64,000 nucleotides of DNA from Streptomyces sp. 11x1 (GTDB lineage: Bacteria; Actinomycetota; Actinomycetes; Streptomycetales; Streptomycetaceae), in NCBI RefSeq assembly GCF_032598905.1, contig NZ_CP122458.1, forward strand, positions 6,101,001-6,165,000. The letters run 5' to 3'. Both the position numbers and the translations under genes were made by a program. The notes under the pieces were generated by a model. It was not told the DNA's origin and made no database searches. It saw nothing but the letters and a program-made list of their open reading frames with translations. This document shows, piece after piece, positions 47,366 through 55,768 of the stretch. Every line of letters starts with the position of its first letter. Within the stretch, counting starts at the first letter, position 1.

Positions 47366-47644
47366 ATGCCTGAGCACGTGTCGATACTTCAGCTGATGGG
47401 CGGGACCGCCCTCGCCCTCGCCGCGGTCATCTGGGTCGCCGTGCTCGTCCGCGTACTGCGCCGCGACCGCGACATCCACCGAGGCCGCTTCGCCGACCTG
47501 GCCCGCCGACGCGGACAGCGCCTGCGCGGACTGCCCCACCAGCTCCGCAAGGGCCCCCACGTGGAACACGTGGAGCTGACCCCGGCGGAACAGGACGCGT
47601 TCGCGTTCCTGGCCCGTCAGTTCAGCGACGACCGCCTGGCCTGA
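47366..47644 (+). CDS. Small single-pass membrane protein
   Basis: This 92-residue product has one N-terminal membrane helix at about 8-29 (LMGGTALALAAVIWVAVLVR). A strongly basic cytoplasmic stretch (RRDRDIHRGRFADLARRR) and an acidic tail follow. I do not recognise a family. The helix, the basic inside-positive stop and good codon bias support a real gene. It converges with the DUF6227 gene, leaving a 32-base gap. Confidence 0.7.
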   Translation: MPEHVSILQLMGGTALALAAVIWVAVLVRVLRRDRDIHRGRFADLARRRGQRLRGLPHQLRKGPHVEHVELTPAEQDAFAFLARQFSDDRLA

Positions 47645-47676
47645 GCACACCGCTCCCGCGAGGTGGGCCCGGCCGA

Positions 47677-48435
47677 CTAGCCGAGCGTCCCCGCCCGTCG
47701 CTCCATCGCGTCCCGGGCCGCGTCCTCCGAGACGTACACCTCGCACATGTGACGGCCGTCCGGAGTGGCCGTGTGCTCGACCTCCCAGAGGGAGATCTCC
47801 TGCCCGTCGGTGAGCAGGAAGGCGTGCTCGTACAGCGAGAAACTGAGACCCGGCCGACCCCGGCGCGCGGGACGGTGCGGGCGGCCGAAGGCCTGCGTGA
47901 TCTCGTGCGCGAACGCGGTCCGCAGCAGTAACGTGGCCAGCTCGTCCCCGGGAGGATCCGGGTTCTCCGCGCGCCGCAGCAGCCGACGGGCATGATCCGC
48001 CGAATCGTCCGGCACGTACTCATGCCGCGGCTCGGGGAACGCCGCCAGCTCCACCGTGACGGGCAGCTCGAAGTCGGGGGCGTCCGGCGGCAGCGGCAGC
48101 CGCGCGGTGGCGGCCCGCAGCTCCTCGTCGTCCGTGTACACCTCGTGCTGGGTGTCACTGCCCGGCACCGTGTTGTGCACCAGCTCCCACAGGGTGACGG
48201 CCGAACCGTCGGCGAGCAGCCAGGTGTGCCGGTACGTCGCCCGGTGCAGCCCCGAACTGTAGTGCGCGGAGTGCAGCGAGCTGTCGTGCGCGAGGGCGCA
48301 GTCGAGCTGCCGTATGGTCTCGTCGGGCAGCTCGAAGGAGTTCAGGGCGCGGCCGAGGAGTCGCGCGAGGTGCTCCTCAGGAGACTCGGGCGACTCGGGT
48401 GGCTCGTACGCTGCCGTCTCGTACGGAACGCTCAA
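47677..48435 (-). CDS. DUF6227-type Streptomyces protein with internal duplication
   Basis: This 252-residue soluble protein appears restricted to Streptomyces-like genomes (DUF6227, from memory). Two halves share a pattern: YRHTWLLADGSAVTLWELVH followed by HEVYTDD in the first half, and YEHAFLLTDGQEISLWEVEH followed by CEVYVSED in the second. The Pro/Glu/Ser-rich N-terminus is probably disordered. Function is unknown. Confidence 0.82.
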   Translation of the reverse strand: MSVPYETAAYEPPESPESPEEHLARLLGRALNSFELPDETIRQLDCALAHDSSLHSAHYSSGLHRATYRHTWLLADGSAVTLWELVHNTVPGSDTQHEVYTDDEELRAATARLPLPPDAPDFELPVTVELAAFPEPRHEYVPDDSADHARRLLRRAENPDPPGDELATLLLRTAFAHEITQAFGRPHRPARRGRPGLSFSLYEHAFLLTDGQEISLWEVEHTATPDGRHMCEVYVSEDAARDAMERRAGTLG

Positions 48436-48542
48436 GGTTTCTCCCGGCGTTGCTGCATGTCACCTTGTGGGTGCATACCGTAGCCCCTCGGTCGGACATC
48501 ATGTCCGGGAACCGAGAAAACGTACGCCTGTAAAACGCCGGA

Positions 48543-48567
48543 GCCGCGCGGTTGGTTCCCGCGCGGC
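48543..48567. terminator. Terminator of the L,D-transpeptidase gene
   Basis: A perfect 9-bp stem (GCCGCGCGG and complement) with a 7-base loop lies 25 bases beyond the minus-strand stop. Confidence 0.75.
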
Positions 48568-48592
48568 CCGACGAACTACCGGAAAGACGTGG

Positions 48593-49810
48593 TCAGATGG
48601 CGTCCCCCGCCGTCCACTCGCTCCACGGCATGTTCCAGCCGTTGAGGCCGTTGTCCGGCGCGACCGTCTTGTCGGGGGAGTTCTTGACGGTCACCACATC
48701 CCCGATGAGCGAGTTGTCGAAGAACCACTTGCCGAGCGTGTCGCTGTTCGCGCCCCGGGCGTCCGCGAGGCCGATGCAGCCGTGGCTGGTGCCCTGCCGC
48801 CCGAACGGCGGGTTGCCCTGGTTGTACCAGTAGTTGCCGTGGACGAAGGTGCCCGACGTCGTCAGCCGCATCGCGTTCGGCACGTCCGAGATGTCGTACT
48901 CGCCGCCGAAGCCCACCGTCGACCCGTTCATCCGCGTCTGGCGGAACTTCTCCGAGATCACCATCTGACCGTTGTACGTCGGAGTCGCCGCGGCGCCGGC
49001 CGAGATCGGCACGGTCTTGATCGTCTTTCCGTCCCGCACCACCGTCATGGTCTGCGTGTTCACGTCGACCGTGGACACCTGGGACCGGTCGACCGTGAAG
49101 GTGACGGTTTTGTCCTGCACCCCGTAGAGCCCGTTCGCGCCCTCCACGCCGTCCAGGTCGATCTTCATCGTGACCTTGGAACCGGCCTTCCAGTACTCCT
49201 CGGGCCGGAAGTCGAGCCGCTGCGCCCCGAACCAGTGCCCCACCACCTCCTGCCCGCTGCTCGACGTCACCGTGATGTGCGACTGCACGGCCTTGCGGTC
49301 CGTGATCGCCTTGTCGAAGGTGAACGACACCGGCATCCCCACCCCGACCGTGGTGCCGTTGTCCGGCGTGTACGTCCCGATGAAGCTGTTGGCCGTCGAC
49401 ACGGTCGTGAAGATCGAGTTGGCCGCCGACGTCTTCCCGTCGGCGTTCTTCGCCGTCGCCGAGATCCGGTACTTCGTGCCGCGCTCCAACTGCTCCTTCG
49501 GCTTCCAGGACCGCCCGTCCGCCGATATCTCGCCCGGCACGGCCGCGCCGCCCTCCGCGACGGTCATCGTCACGTCGGTCAGCTTGCCGCCGCTGACCTT
49601 CACCCCGGTCGCATTGATGGACGCGCTCGTCGAACCGTCCTTCGCGGAGATCGTGATCCGCGCCGCGGTGTCCTCGGCCGAAGTCCCCTTGCCGCCACCC
49701 TTGTTGTCCGCCTGGGCGTCCCCGCCACAGCCGGTGACGGTCAGCGCACCGACCACCAGCACGGCACAGGTCCCCAGTGCCCGCCGTACAGCAATCTTCG
49801 GCCTTGTCAC
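48593..49810 (-). CDS. Lipoprotein L,D-transpeptidase (YkuD domain)
   Basis: This 405-residue enzyme crosslinks peptidoglycan by forming 3-3 links. A lipoprotein signal ends at LTVTGC (Cys28). Two Ig-like domains follow. The YkuD catalytic domain lies in the last 150 residues, with the motif HGNYWYNQG and nucleophile Cys345 in SHGCIGLADARG. GTG at 49810 is chosen because GGAG stands six bases before it and the signal peptide starts there. Actinobacterial Ldt proteins share this layout and contribute to beta-lactam tolerance. Confidence 0.93.
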   Translation of the reverse strand: MTRPKIAVRRALGTCAVLVVGALTVTGCGGDAQADNKGGGKGTSAEDTAARITISAKDGSTSASINATGVKVSGGKLTDVTMTVAEGGAAVPGEISADGRSWKPKEQLERGTKYRISATAKNADGKTSAANSIFTTVSTANSFIGTYTPDNGTTVGVGMPVSFTFDKAITDRKAVQSHITVTSSSGQEVVGHWFGAQRLDFRPEEYWKAGSKVTMKIDLDGVEGANGLYGVQDKTVTFTVDRSQVSTVDVNTQTMTVVRDGKTIKTVPISAGAAATPTYNGQMVISEKFRQTRMNGSTVGFGGEYDISDVPNAMRLTTSGTFVHGNYWYNQGNPPFGRQGTSHGCIGLADARGANSDTLGKWFFDNSLIGDVVTVKNSPDKTVAPDNGLNGWNMPWSEWTAGDAI

Positions 49811-50228
49811 GATCTGCTCCAGCTTCTTCGCTTCTAGGCGATCCACGTCATCCGCTCCGGTACGTGGACATAGAGCGAACGGCGGCCGAGCGGGTTCCCC
49901 CCGTTGCCTTCTCGGGGCACCACGTGACAGAACCGGGACAATCGCTCGCAACGGCCAGACGGGAACCACGGGCCTCCGCAATCAGGAGAACGGCGACATG
50001 GATGCCGCAGTACCTGAACAGATGTCCCGGCGCAGCCAGCCAGCCAGGCCGCCCGCCTGCGCAAAGGCTTACGCGCGGCAGCCCTCGTCATCTGGCTCTG
50101 TGCGTGAGCCGGAGCGGATCCTCAGAACTCCGCATCGGCGGGCCGCTGGTGCCCACACGGAGCCGGGGTGCCGAGCATGATCGGCCGGACAGCTCCTATC
50201 CATTCCGCTCCCGTCCTCGCCCCGCCCC
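49811..50228. other. Gap of about 420 bases without a supported gene
   Basis: No frame has a convincing start or family. The part near 49811-49900 should hold the transpeptidase promoter; the part near 50228 the end of the P1 peptidase transcript. No strong hairpin was seen. Confidence 0.5.
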
Positions 50229-51260
50229 TCAATCCCTCCCGTACAACTCCCCGTACGACGGCCACACTCCGCCCGGGCCCGTCACCGACTCGGCCGCACG
50301 TGCCGCTCGTACGATCGCTCGGGTCACCAAGTCGGCTCCTGTCGCCAGGAGTTCGTTCAGGGCGAGGGGGCCGGCCTCGGGTGGCAGCGGGCGCGCGCCT
50401 GTCGCCAGGGTGAACACGGTGTCCCCGTCGTTGAGCAGATGCACGGGGCGTACGGCGCGGGCGATGCCGTCGTGTGCCGTGCCGGCCAGCTTCTGGGCCT
50501 GGGCGCGGCTCAGGTCGGCGTCGGTGGCGACCACGGCCAGCGTGGTGTTCATCGGGGGAGGGGGACTCTTCGCGGCGGCCTCGGCCAGGCGGCGACGCGC
50601 TCTCCCGTGCACCTCCGGCGCCGGATACCTCGCACGCCCTTGGAACAACTCCCCGTACAGCACCCCCGTCTCCGGGTCCGTCACCGATCCCGCCGCGTTG
50701 GCCACCACCAGCGCGGCCACCGTGATCCCCGAGTCCAGCACGGTGCTCGCGGTGCCTATGCCGCCCTTCAACAGCCCGACCGCCGCCCCCGTCCCGGCCC
50801 CCACGCATCCCTCCGCCACCGGGGCGCCGGGCTCGCTCGCGTCCGCCGCCTCGACCGCGGCGCGGCCGAGGGCGGCATCAGGTCTCGCCTTGAAGTCGCC
50901 ACCCCGGCCCAGGTCGAAGACACAGGCGGCCGGCACGACCGGCACGACGTGCGCCGGTTCACGGCCCACCCGCACGCCCCGTCCGCGCTCCTCCAACCAG
51001 GCCATCACCCCCGACGCGGAGTCCAGCCCGTACGCGCTGCCGCCGGTCAGCACCACCGCCTCGACCTTCTGCACCAGGTTGCGCGGATCGAGCGCGTCCG
51101 TCTCCTTCGTGCCGGGCCCGCCGCCGCGCACATCCACGGCCGCGACCACGCCGCCCTCCGGAGCCAGCACGACCGTGGTACCGGTCAGCCAGCCCCCGCC
51201 GACCCGGGTCGCGTGCCCGACCCGCAGGCCGAACACATCGGTCAACGCGTCAACTGCCAT
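50229..51260 (-). CDS. P1 family peptidase (DmpA-like Ntn aminopeptidase)
   Basis: This 343-residue protein is of the DmpA/BapA self-processing fold. Motifs are GLRVGHAT at the start, LTGGSAYGLDSASGVM and the processing-site region PPMNTTLAVVATDA, where Thr239 or Thr240 is the probable nucleophile in place of the more usual Ser. It should cleave N-terminal or beta-peptide bonds after autocleavage. The start overlaps the end of the LtrA gene by 11 bases, so the two are co-transcribed. Confidence 0.87.
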   Translation of the reverse strand: MAVDALTDVFGLRVGHATRVGGGWLTGTTVVLAPEGGVVAAVDVRGGGPGTKETDALDPRNLVQKVEAVVLTGGSAYGLDSASGVMAWLEERGRGVRVGREPAHVVPVVPAACVFDLGRGGDFKARPDAALGRAAVEAADASEPGAPVAEGCVGAGTGAAVGLLKGGIGTASTVLDSGITVAALVVANAAGSVTDPETGVLYGELFQGRARYPAPEVHGRARRRLAEAAAKSPPPPMNTTLAVVATDADLSRAQAQKLAGTAHDGIARAVRPVHLLNDGDTVFTLATGARPLPPEAGPLALNELLATGADLVTRAIVRAARAAESVTGPGGVWPSYGELYGRD

Positions 51261-52506
51261 GAGCGTCTCGGTTGTCGTGGGCCCGCGCGGGCTTTCCCGG
51301 CTCGTGGCCGCGGGCGGTGAGCGTCACCCCGACCGCGACCGTCACCGCCGACACGGCGCCCGCCGCCGGCACCGCCCAGTGCCCCAGGAAGGTGCACATC
51401 ACCACGGCCAGCGCGGCGAGCGGCAGCACCGTCTGCTGTGCCGTGCCCACCTTGAAGTGGCGGGCGTGCAGGGCCCACACGGAGATCAGATACAGCGCCG
51501 TCGGCAGCGTCACCGCCGCGGACGCGGCCAGGGTGGAGATGTGCGCCTTGTGCACCGTCTCCTCCACCGCGACCTCCAGACCCGCGCCGATCGCGGCGGC
51601 CGATGCGAAGATCAGGTAGTGGCCGTACCCCCACAGGAAGCTCTCCCTGCTGGAGCGCAGATGACCGTGGATGGGAACGGTGAAGTAGATCCACCACGCC
51701 GAGAAGACGATCAGCAGCCCGCCCACCGCGATCGGCAGCAGTTCCCCCAGCGCGTCGTTCTCGTCGGCCGCCGACTTCACCGCGACCGTGGCCGCCAGGA
51801 TCGTCTCGCCCAGCACGATGATGGTGAACAGGCCGTACCGCTCCGCGATGTGGTGCGGATGCCAGGACGTCTGGAAGCCTCTCTCCGCGTACACCGGGAC
51901 GGACAGCTCGGCGATCGCCATCACCAGGAACAGCCACGGTCTGGCCGGCTCCGGCAGGACCAGCAGCCCCAGCCAGCCGATCTGGCACAGCGCCACACCA
52001 CCCGCGTACCGCAGGGCCGTGGTCCGTTCCGCGTCCGTCGCGGTCCGTGCGGCTCTCAGCCACTGCGCGGTCATCGCCAGCCGCATGATCACGTAGCCGA
52101 GCACGACCAGGGACCAGTCGTGGTCCTCGAAGGCCCGGCCCACCCCGGCGGCGAGGACCAGGACACCCGAGATCTGGACGAGGGTCACCAGTCGGTAGGG
52201 CACGTCGTCGTTGTCGTACGCCGACGCGAACCAGGTGAAGTTCATCCAGGCCCACCAGATGGCGAAGAAGACCATCGCGTAGTTCAGGATGCCCTCGGCG
52301 GCGTGTGCCTCCGCGACGGAGTGGACCAGTTGCACGCCCGCCTGGGCGACGGCCACGACGAAGCACAGGTCGAAGAAGAGCTCCAGCGGCGAGGCGACCC
52401 GGTGCTCCTCGCGACTCCGGGCGACCAGCCTGCGCACCGGCGCGCTTCCGGCGCCGGAGGAGGGGACGGGAGCCGAGGGAGGCGGGGATGTGGAACTGGG
52501 CGTCAT
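51250..52506 (-). CDS. Low-temperature-requirement A family membrane protein
   Basis: This 418-residue polytopic protein has a Pro/Ser-rich cytoplasmic N-terminus. The LtrA signature VASPLELFFDLCFVVAVAQ and FFAIWWAWMNFTWFASAYDN are followed by about eleven further hydrophobic helices. The family was named for a Listeria cold-growth gene; its molecular function is not known. ATG 52506 is the family start. It is the first gene of a two-gene operon with the P1 peptidase. Confidence 0.9.
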   Translation of the reverse strand: MTPSSTSPPPSAPVPSSGAGSAPVRRLVARSREEHRVASPLELFFDLCFVVAVAQAGVQLVHSVAEAHAAEGILNYAMVFFAIWWAWMNFTWFASAYDNDDVPYRLVTLVQISGVLVLAAGVGRAFEDHDWSLVVLGYVIMRLAMTAQWLRAARTATDAERTTALRYAGGVALCQIGWLGLLVLPEPARPWLFLVMAIAELSVPVYAERGFQTSWHPHHIAERYGLFTIIVLGETILAATVAVKSAADENDALGELLPIAVGGLLIVFSAWWIYFTVPIHGHLRSSRESFLWGYGHYLIFASAAAIGAGLEVAVEETVHKAHISTLAASAAVTLPTALYLISVWALHARHFKVGTAQQTVLPLAALAVVMCTFLGHWAVPAAGAVSAVTVAVGVTLTARGHEPGKPARAHDNRDAHGS

Positions 52507-52681
52507 GGGGCCAAGCACACCAGAAAACCCGCTGGAATTCTCGCTCGGGTGTTCACCCGTTCCGGGGCGGACTGAGGGTGTGCGCGGACGGGCCCGAGGC
52601 GGGTGCGAAGAGGCCGGGGGAGGGGACGTGCGAGGGGCCGGCGCCGACGGCGGTCCGGGCGCGGGGCCGTACCCTGGACGC

Positions 52682-52870
52682 ATGAGTACCGCTCCCGCCC
52701 CCGGCCCCGAACCGCGTGACCCCAAGGCCGCGCTGGTCTTCGACGACCCGCTCAGTCGGCCGTCGTCCGACGACTCGGACCACGGCTGGGGCGAGCGGTC
52801 CGGCGAGGGCGGCGACAGCGCGGCCGACCTGAAGCGCTTCCTCGACGAGAAGCCGCCCCACCACATCTGA
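52682..52870 (+). CDS. Small acidic hypothetical protein
   Basis: This 62-residue product (begins MSTAPAPGPEPRDPKAALVF, ends FLDEKPPHHI) is highly acidic and probably disordered. Codon use follows the genome pattern and it fits between divergent LtrA and convergent MscL genes. I have only a faint memory of similar Streptomyces proteins, so the call rests on codon bias and position. Confidence 0.6.
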   Translation: MSTAPAPGPEPRDPKAALVFDDPLSRPSSDDSDHGWGERSGEGGDSAADLKRFLDEKPPHHI

Positions 52871-52898
52871 CTCGGCCCGCCGCAGGTCTCCGCCTCCG

Positions 52899-53378
52899 CT
52901 AAGTGCGGTCGTGGCCCGAACCGCGCTGGGCCACCAGGGCGTCGCGGATCTCCTTCAGGACCTCCAGCTCGGTCACCTCGATGACCTCGTGCGTGCCCTC
53001 CTTCGCCTTCCGGCGGGCTTCCTGGCGGGCCAGGTACTTGGACATGGGGAGCACCATCAGGAAGTAGACGACGGCCGCGGTGATGAGGAACGTGAGCGTC
53101 GCGTTCAGCACCGTGCCCCAGAGGATGGAGACGCCTTTGGTGACCGTTCCGTCCGCCGAGACCTCGCAAGGGTCCTTCAGGCAGTAGCGGTACTGGTCGA
53201 GGTTCTTCGTGCCGAACGCGCCCACCAGCGGGCTGATGACCCCCTTCACCACGGAGTTGACGATGTTGGTGAAGGCCGCGCCGATGACCACGGCGACGGC
53301 CAGGTCGACGACGTTCCCCCGCATCAGGAAGGCCTTGAAGCCCTCCCAGACGCTCGGCTCCTTCTTCACGCTCACCAC
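52899..53378 (-). CDS. mscL: Large-conductance mechanosensitive channel
   Basis: This is a 159-residue (158 or fewer with a later start) pentameric channel that opens under osmotic downshock. An N-terminal helix (VWEGFKAFLMRGNVVDLAVA) leads into TM1 (VVIGAAFTNIVNSVVKGVISP). A periplasmic loop of about 40 residues holds two cysteines (RYCLKDPCEV), unusual compared with cysteine-free MscL. TM2 is FLITAAVVYFLMVLPM, followed by a charged cytoplasmic helix. Three in-frame GTG codons compete as start; GAGAGG spacing favours the second (53375). Confidence 0.9.
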   Translation of the reverse strand: MVSVKKEPSVWEGFKAFLMRGNVVDLAVAVVIGAAFTNIVNSVVKGVISPLVGAFGTKNLDQYRYCLKDPCEVSADGTVTKGVSILWGTVLNATLTFLITAAVVYFLMVLPMSKYLARQEARRKAKEGTHEVIEVTELEVLKEIRDALVAQRGSGHDRT

Positions 53379-53504
53379 GAGGCCTCTCTGCGCTGGTTGT
53401 GGAACAAACGACTCCGCAACCTACGTCAGGGCAGGGCCCGGATGTCCAACTGGGTCCTTCCATCGTGCGACTTGACGGGTGAGGTCCGGCGGCGGGGAAC
53501 GCGG

Positions 53505-54152
53505 TCACCACAGGGTCACCGCCAGGCGGGACGTGGCACCCGCGCCGGCCAGCCGGGCCGCCGTGCGCCGGGGCACCGTCAGGACGACCAGGGCCCCGCT
53601 CTCGGCCGCGTCGGCGGTGGGCACCTCGGAGACACGGGCGCCCCGGGCCACGACCCTCGCGGCACCGCCCGTCGCGGACTCCTCGGCCGCGATCACGTCG
53701 ACCCGATCGCCCGGCCGCAGCAGCCGTACCGTCGCGGCGTCGGCGATGCGCACCGGGGCGGTCACCGTCCCCACGCGGGCGGGCCGTTCGGGGACCGGGT
53801 CGGCCACAGGGTGGCCCCTGACCCGTTCCCCCTCCCTCGGGCCCGCCCCTGTCACCAACAGGGCGGCGGCGGTCACCGCAAGACCGGCGGCCATGGCTCG
53901 CCGCCGACAGCGGGCGAGACGACGGAGGCGGTGCGCTCCGCCGTGCACCCGCAGCGGGGCGAACTGAGGGATCTCGCAGGTGGGAGGGGCGTCGGTGCCG
54001 GGTGGGCCGGCGGCCCAGGACGGGATGCGTGCGGACGAGGACGACGACGAGCGAGAGGAGGACGACGGCGACGGCGAGTGCGAGGACGGCGACGGAGAGG
54101 GCGAGAAGGCCCTCGGGGACACCGGCACGGACGGAAACGGAGTACGGGACAT
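53505..54152 (-). CDS. RcpC/CpaB-like SAF domain protein
   Basis: This 215-residue protein starts with a 45-residue Ser/Pro repeat tract. A basic region and one membrane helix (AMAAGLAVTAAALLVTGA) follow. An SAF/CpaB domain covers the C-terminal 90 residues (VRIADAATVRLLRPGDRVDV). CpaB proteins help assemble Flp/tad pili, but no other tad gene is nearby. ATG 54152 is chosen because AGGTGG precedes it by seven bases. Confidence 0.78.
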   Translation of the reverse strand: MSRTPFPSVPVSPRAFSPSPSPSSHSPSPSSSSRSSSSSSARIPSWAAGPPGTDAPPTCEIPQFAPLRVHGGAHRLRRLARCRRRAMAAGLAVTAAALLVTGAGPREGERVRGHPVADPVPERPARVGTVTAPVRIADAATVRLLRPGDRVDVIAAEESATGGAARVVARGARVSEVPTADAAESGALVVLTVPRRTAARLAGAGATSRLAVTLW

Positions 54153-54315
54153 GAGGCCACCACCTGCTGTGTGAGATCGGCTTGCGGTCCCACGATGAGG
54201 CTTCGCGGCGAGACCCGCCGAGGCCTGTGGACCACCCACCGGTTGTGGAAAACCTCGCCACTAGAACGAGGAGTTCCGCCTCGGCGCCGAGGCGCCGAGC
54301 CCGGCCCTCACCCCG

Positions 54316-55275
54316 TCACGGCAGCGTGAACCCCGGATCCATCCCGCCCAGCGCCTTCGTGCACAGGCAGTCGCGGCCGTCGTTCGGCGGCAGGGCGGCG
54401 ACCGCCTCGAAGAGGACGCCCCGGAGGCGGTCGATGTTGGCGGCGAAGACCTGGAGAACCTCCTCGTGGGAGACGCCCTCGCCGGTCTCGGCTCCGGCGT
54501 CGAGGTCGGTCACGAGGGTGAGGGAGGTGTAGCAGAGCTCCAGTTCGCGGGCCAGGATGGCCTCGGGGTGGCCGGTCATGCCGACCACGGACCAGCCCTG
54601 GGCCTGGTGCCACAGCGACTCGGCGCGGGTGGAGAAGCGGGGGCCCTCGACCACGACGAGAGTGCCGCCGTCCACCGGTTCCCAGTCGCGTCGGCGCGCC
54701 GCTTCGAGAGCGGCCTTGCGGCCGACGGGGCAGTAGGGGTCGGCGAGCGAGACGTGCACGACGTTCGGGACGGCGCCACCGGGCAGGGGGAGGCCGTCGA
54801 AGTAGGTCTGGGAGCGGGACTTCGTACGGTCCACGAGCTGGTCCGGGACGAGGAGCGTGCCCGGTCCGTACTCGGATCGCAGACCGCCCACCGCGCACGG
54901 GCCGAGCACCTGGCGCGCGCCGACGGAGCGCAGGGCCCAGAGGTTGGCGCGGTAGTTGATGCGGTGCGGCGGCAGATGGTGGGCGCGGCCGTGGCGCGGG
55001 AGGAAGGCGACGCGGCGTCCGGCGATCTTGCCGAGGAAGAGGTTGTCGCTGGGCGGTCCGTAGGGGGTGTCGACCTGTATCTCGGTCACGTCGTCGAGGA
55101 AGGAGTAGAACCCCGATCCGCCGATGACACCGATCTCGGCCAGACCGGCGAGATCGGCCTGCCCCGTGTCCGCCGCTGCCGTGTCATGCGCCGTGTCCGC
55201 CGCTGCTGTGCCGTCCGCCGTGCCCGTACCGCCCGCCGGCCCGACCCCGCTGTCCACGTGCTCCGTGTTCGCCAT
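54316..55275 (-). CDS. mtnP: S-methyl-5'-thioadenosine phosphorylase family protein
   Basis: This 319-residue purine nucleoside phosphorylase of the MTAP group splits methylthioadenosine with phosphate. Motifs are IGVIGGSGFYSF, FLPRHGRAHHLPPHRINYRANL and GMTGHPEAILARELELCY. The first 46 residues are a low-complexity Ala/Asp/Thr extension (HDTAAADTGQADLAG) not found in typical MTAPs. The true start may be further in, although no better start codon is evident. A strong terminator lies between it and the downstream FmdB gene. Confidence 0.88.
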   Translation of the reverse strand: MANTEHVDSGVGPAGGTGTADGTAAADTAHDTAAADTGQADLAGLAEIGVIGGSGFYSFLDDVTEIQVDTPYGPPSDNLFLGKIAGRRVAFLPRHGRAHHLPPHRINYRANLWALRSVGARQVLGPCAVGGLRSEYGPGTLLVPDQLVDRTKSRSQTYFDGLPLPGGAVPNVVHVSLADPYCPVGRKAALEAARRRDWEPVDGGTLVVVEGPRFSTRAESLWHQAQGWSVVGMTGHPEAILARELELCYTSLTLVTDLDAGAETGEGVSHEEVLQVFAANIDRLRGVLFEAVAALPPNDGRDCLCTKALGGMDPGFTLP

Positions 55276-55308
55276 GCCCGCACCTTAACCGGGCCCGGAA
55301 ACGCCGAA

Positions 55309-55344
55309 GACCCCGCCGGTCGTCGTACGACGACCGGCGGGGTC
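55309..55344. terminator. 36-base perfect palindrome after fmdB
   Basis: GACCCCGCCGGTCGTCGT and its exact complement meet at the centre without a loop, 32 bases beyond the minus-strand stop. It is a very stable terminator. Confidence 0.9.
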
Positions 55345-55375
55345 CGGGCGGAAGCGGTGGCGCGAGGCGGTGGTG

Positions 55376-55699
55376 CTACGCGGCCGACGTGCTGCTGGCG
55401 GAGGAAGAGCCCGAGGACGACGACTTCGCGTCGGAGGACGACGAGGTCGAGGTCGAGGACTTCGCGTCCGAGGAGGCCGAGGTCGAGGACTTCGCCGTCG
55501 CCGGGCTGCTGCTCGACGACGAGCCACGGCTGTCGTTCCGGTAGAAACCGGAACCCTTGAAGACGATGCCGACCGCCGAGAACACCTTCTTGAGGCGGCC
55601 GTTGCAGCTGGGGCACTCGGTCAGGGCGTCGTCGGTGAACTTCTGCACCGCTTCGAGGCCCTCACCGCATTCGGTGCACTGGTACTGGTACGTCGGCAC
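55376..55699 (-). CDS. FmdB family zinc-ribbon protein
   Basis: This 107-residue protein has an N-terminal zinc ribbon with two CxxC pairs (YQCTECGEG and TECPSCNGR) and the typical KKVFSAVGIVFKGSGFYRND segment. A Ser-rich tail (SSDAKSSTSTSSSSDAKSSS) follows. GTG 55699 has GGAGGA six bases upstream. Family members are predicted regulators of formamidase or RNA-associated proteins; function is not established. Confidence 0.9.
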   Translation of the reverse strand: MPTYQYQCTECGEGLEAVQKFTDDALTECPSCNGRLKKVFSAVGIVFKGSGFYRNDSRGSSSSSSPATAKSSTSASSDAKSSTSTSSSSDAKSSSSGSSSASSTSAA

Positions 55700-55768
55700 T
55701 GGTCTTCCTCCTGGCACTCTCACTCGATGAGTGCTAACGACGGTCCATAGTGACCTATTCCCCGGGGA

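Noticed and set aside
49834..50091. Minus-strand frame of 85 codons between the transpeptidase and P1 peptidase genes
   Set aside because: No domain, many Cys/Arg/Trp residues and no ribosome binding site.
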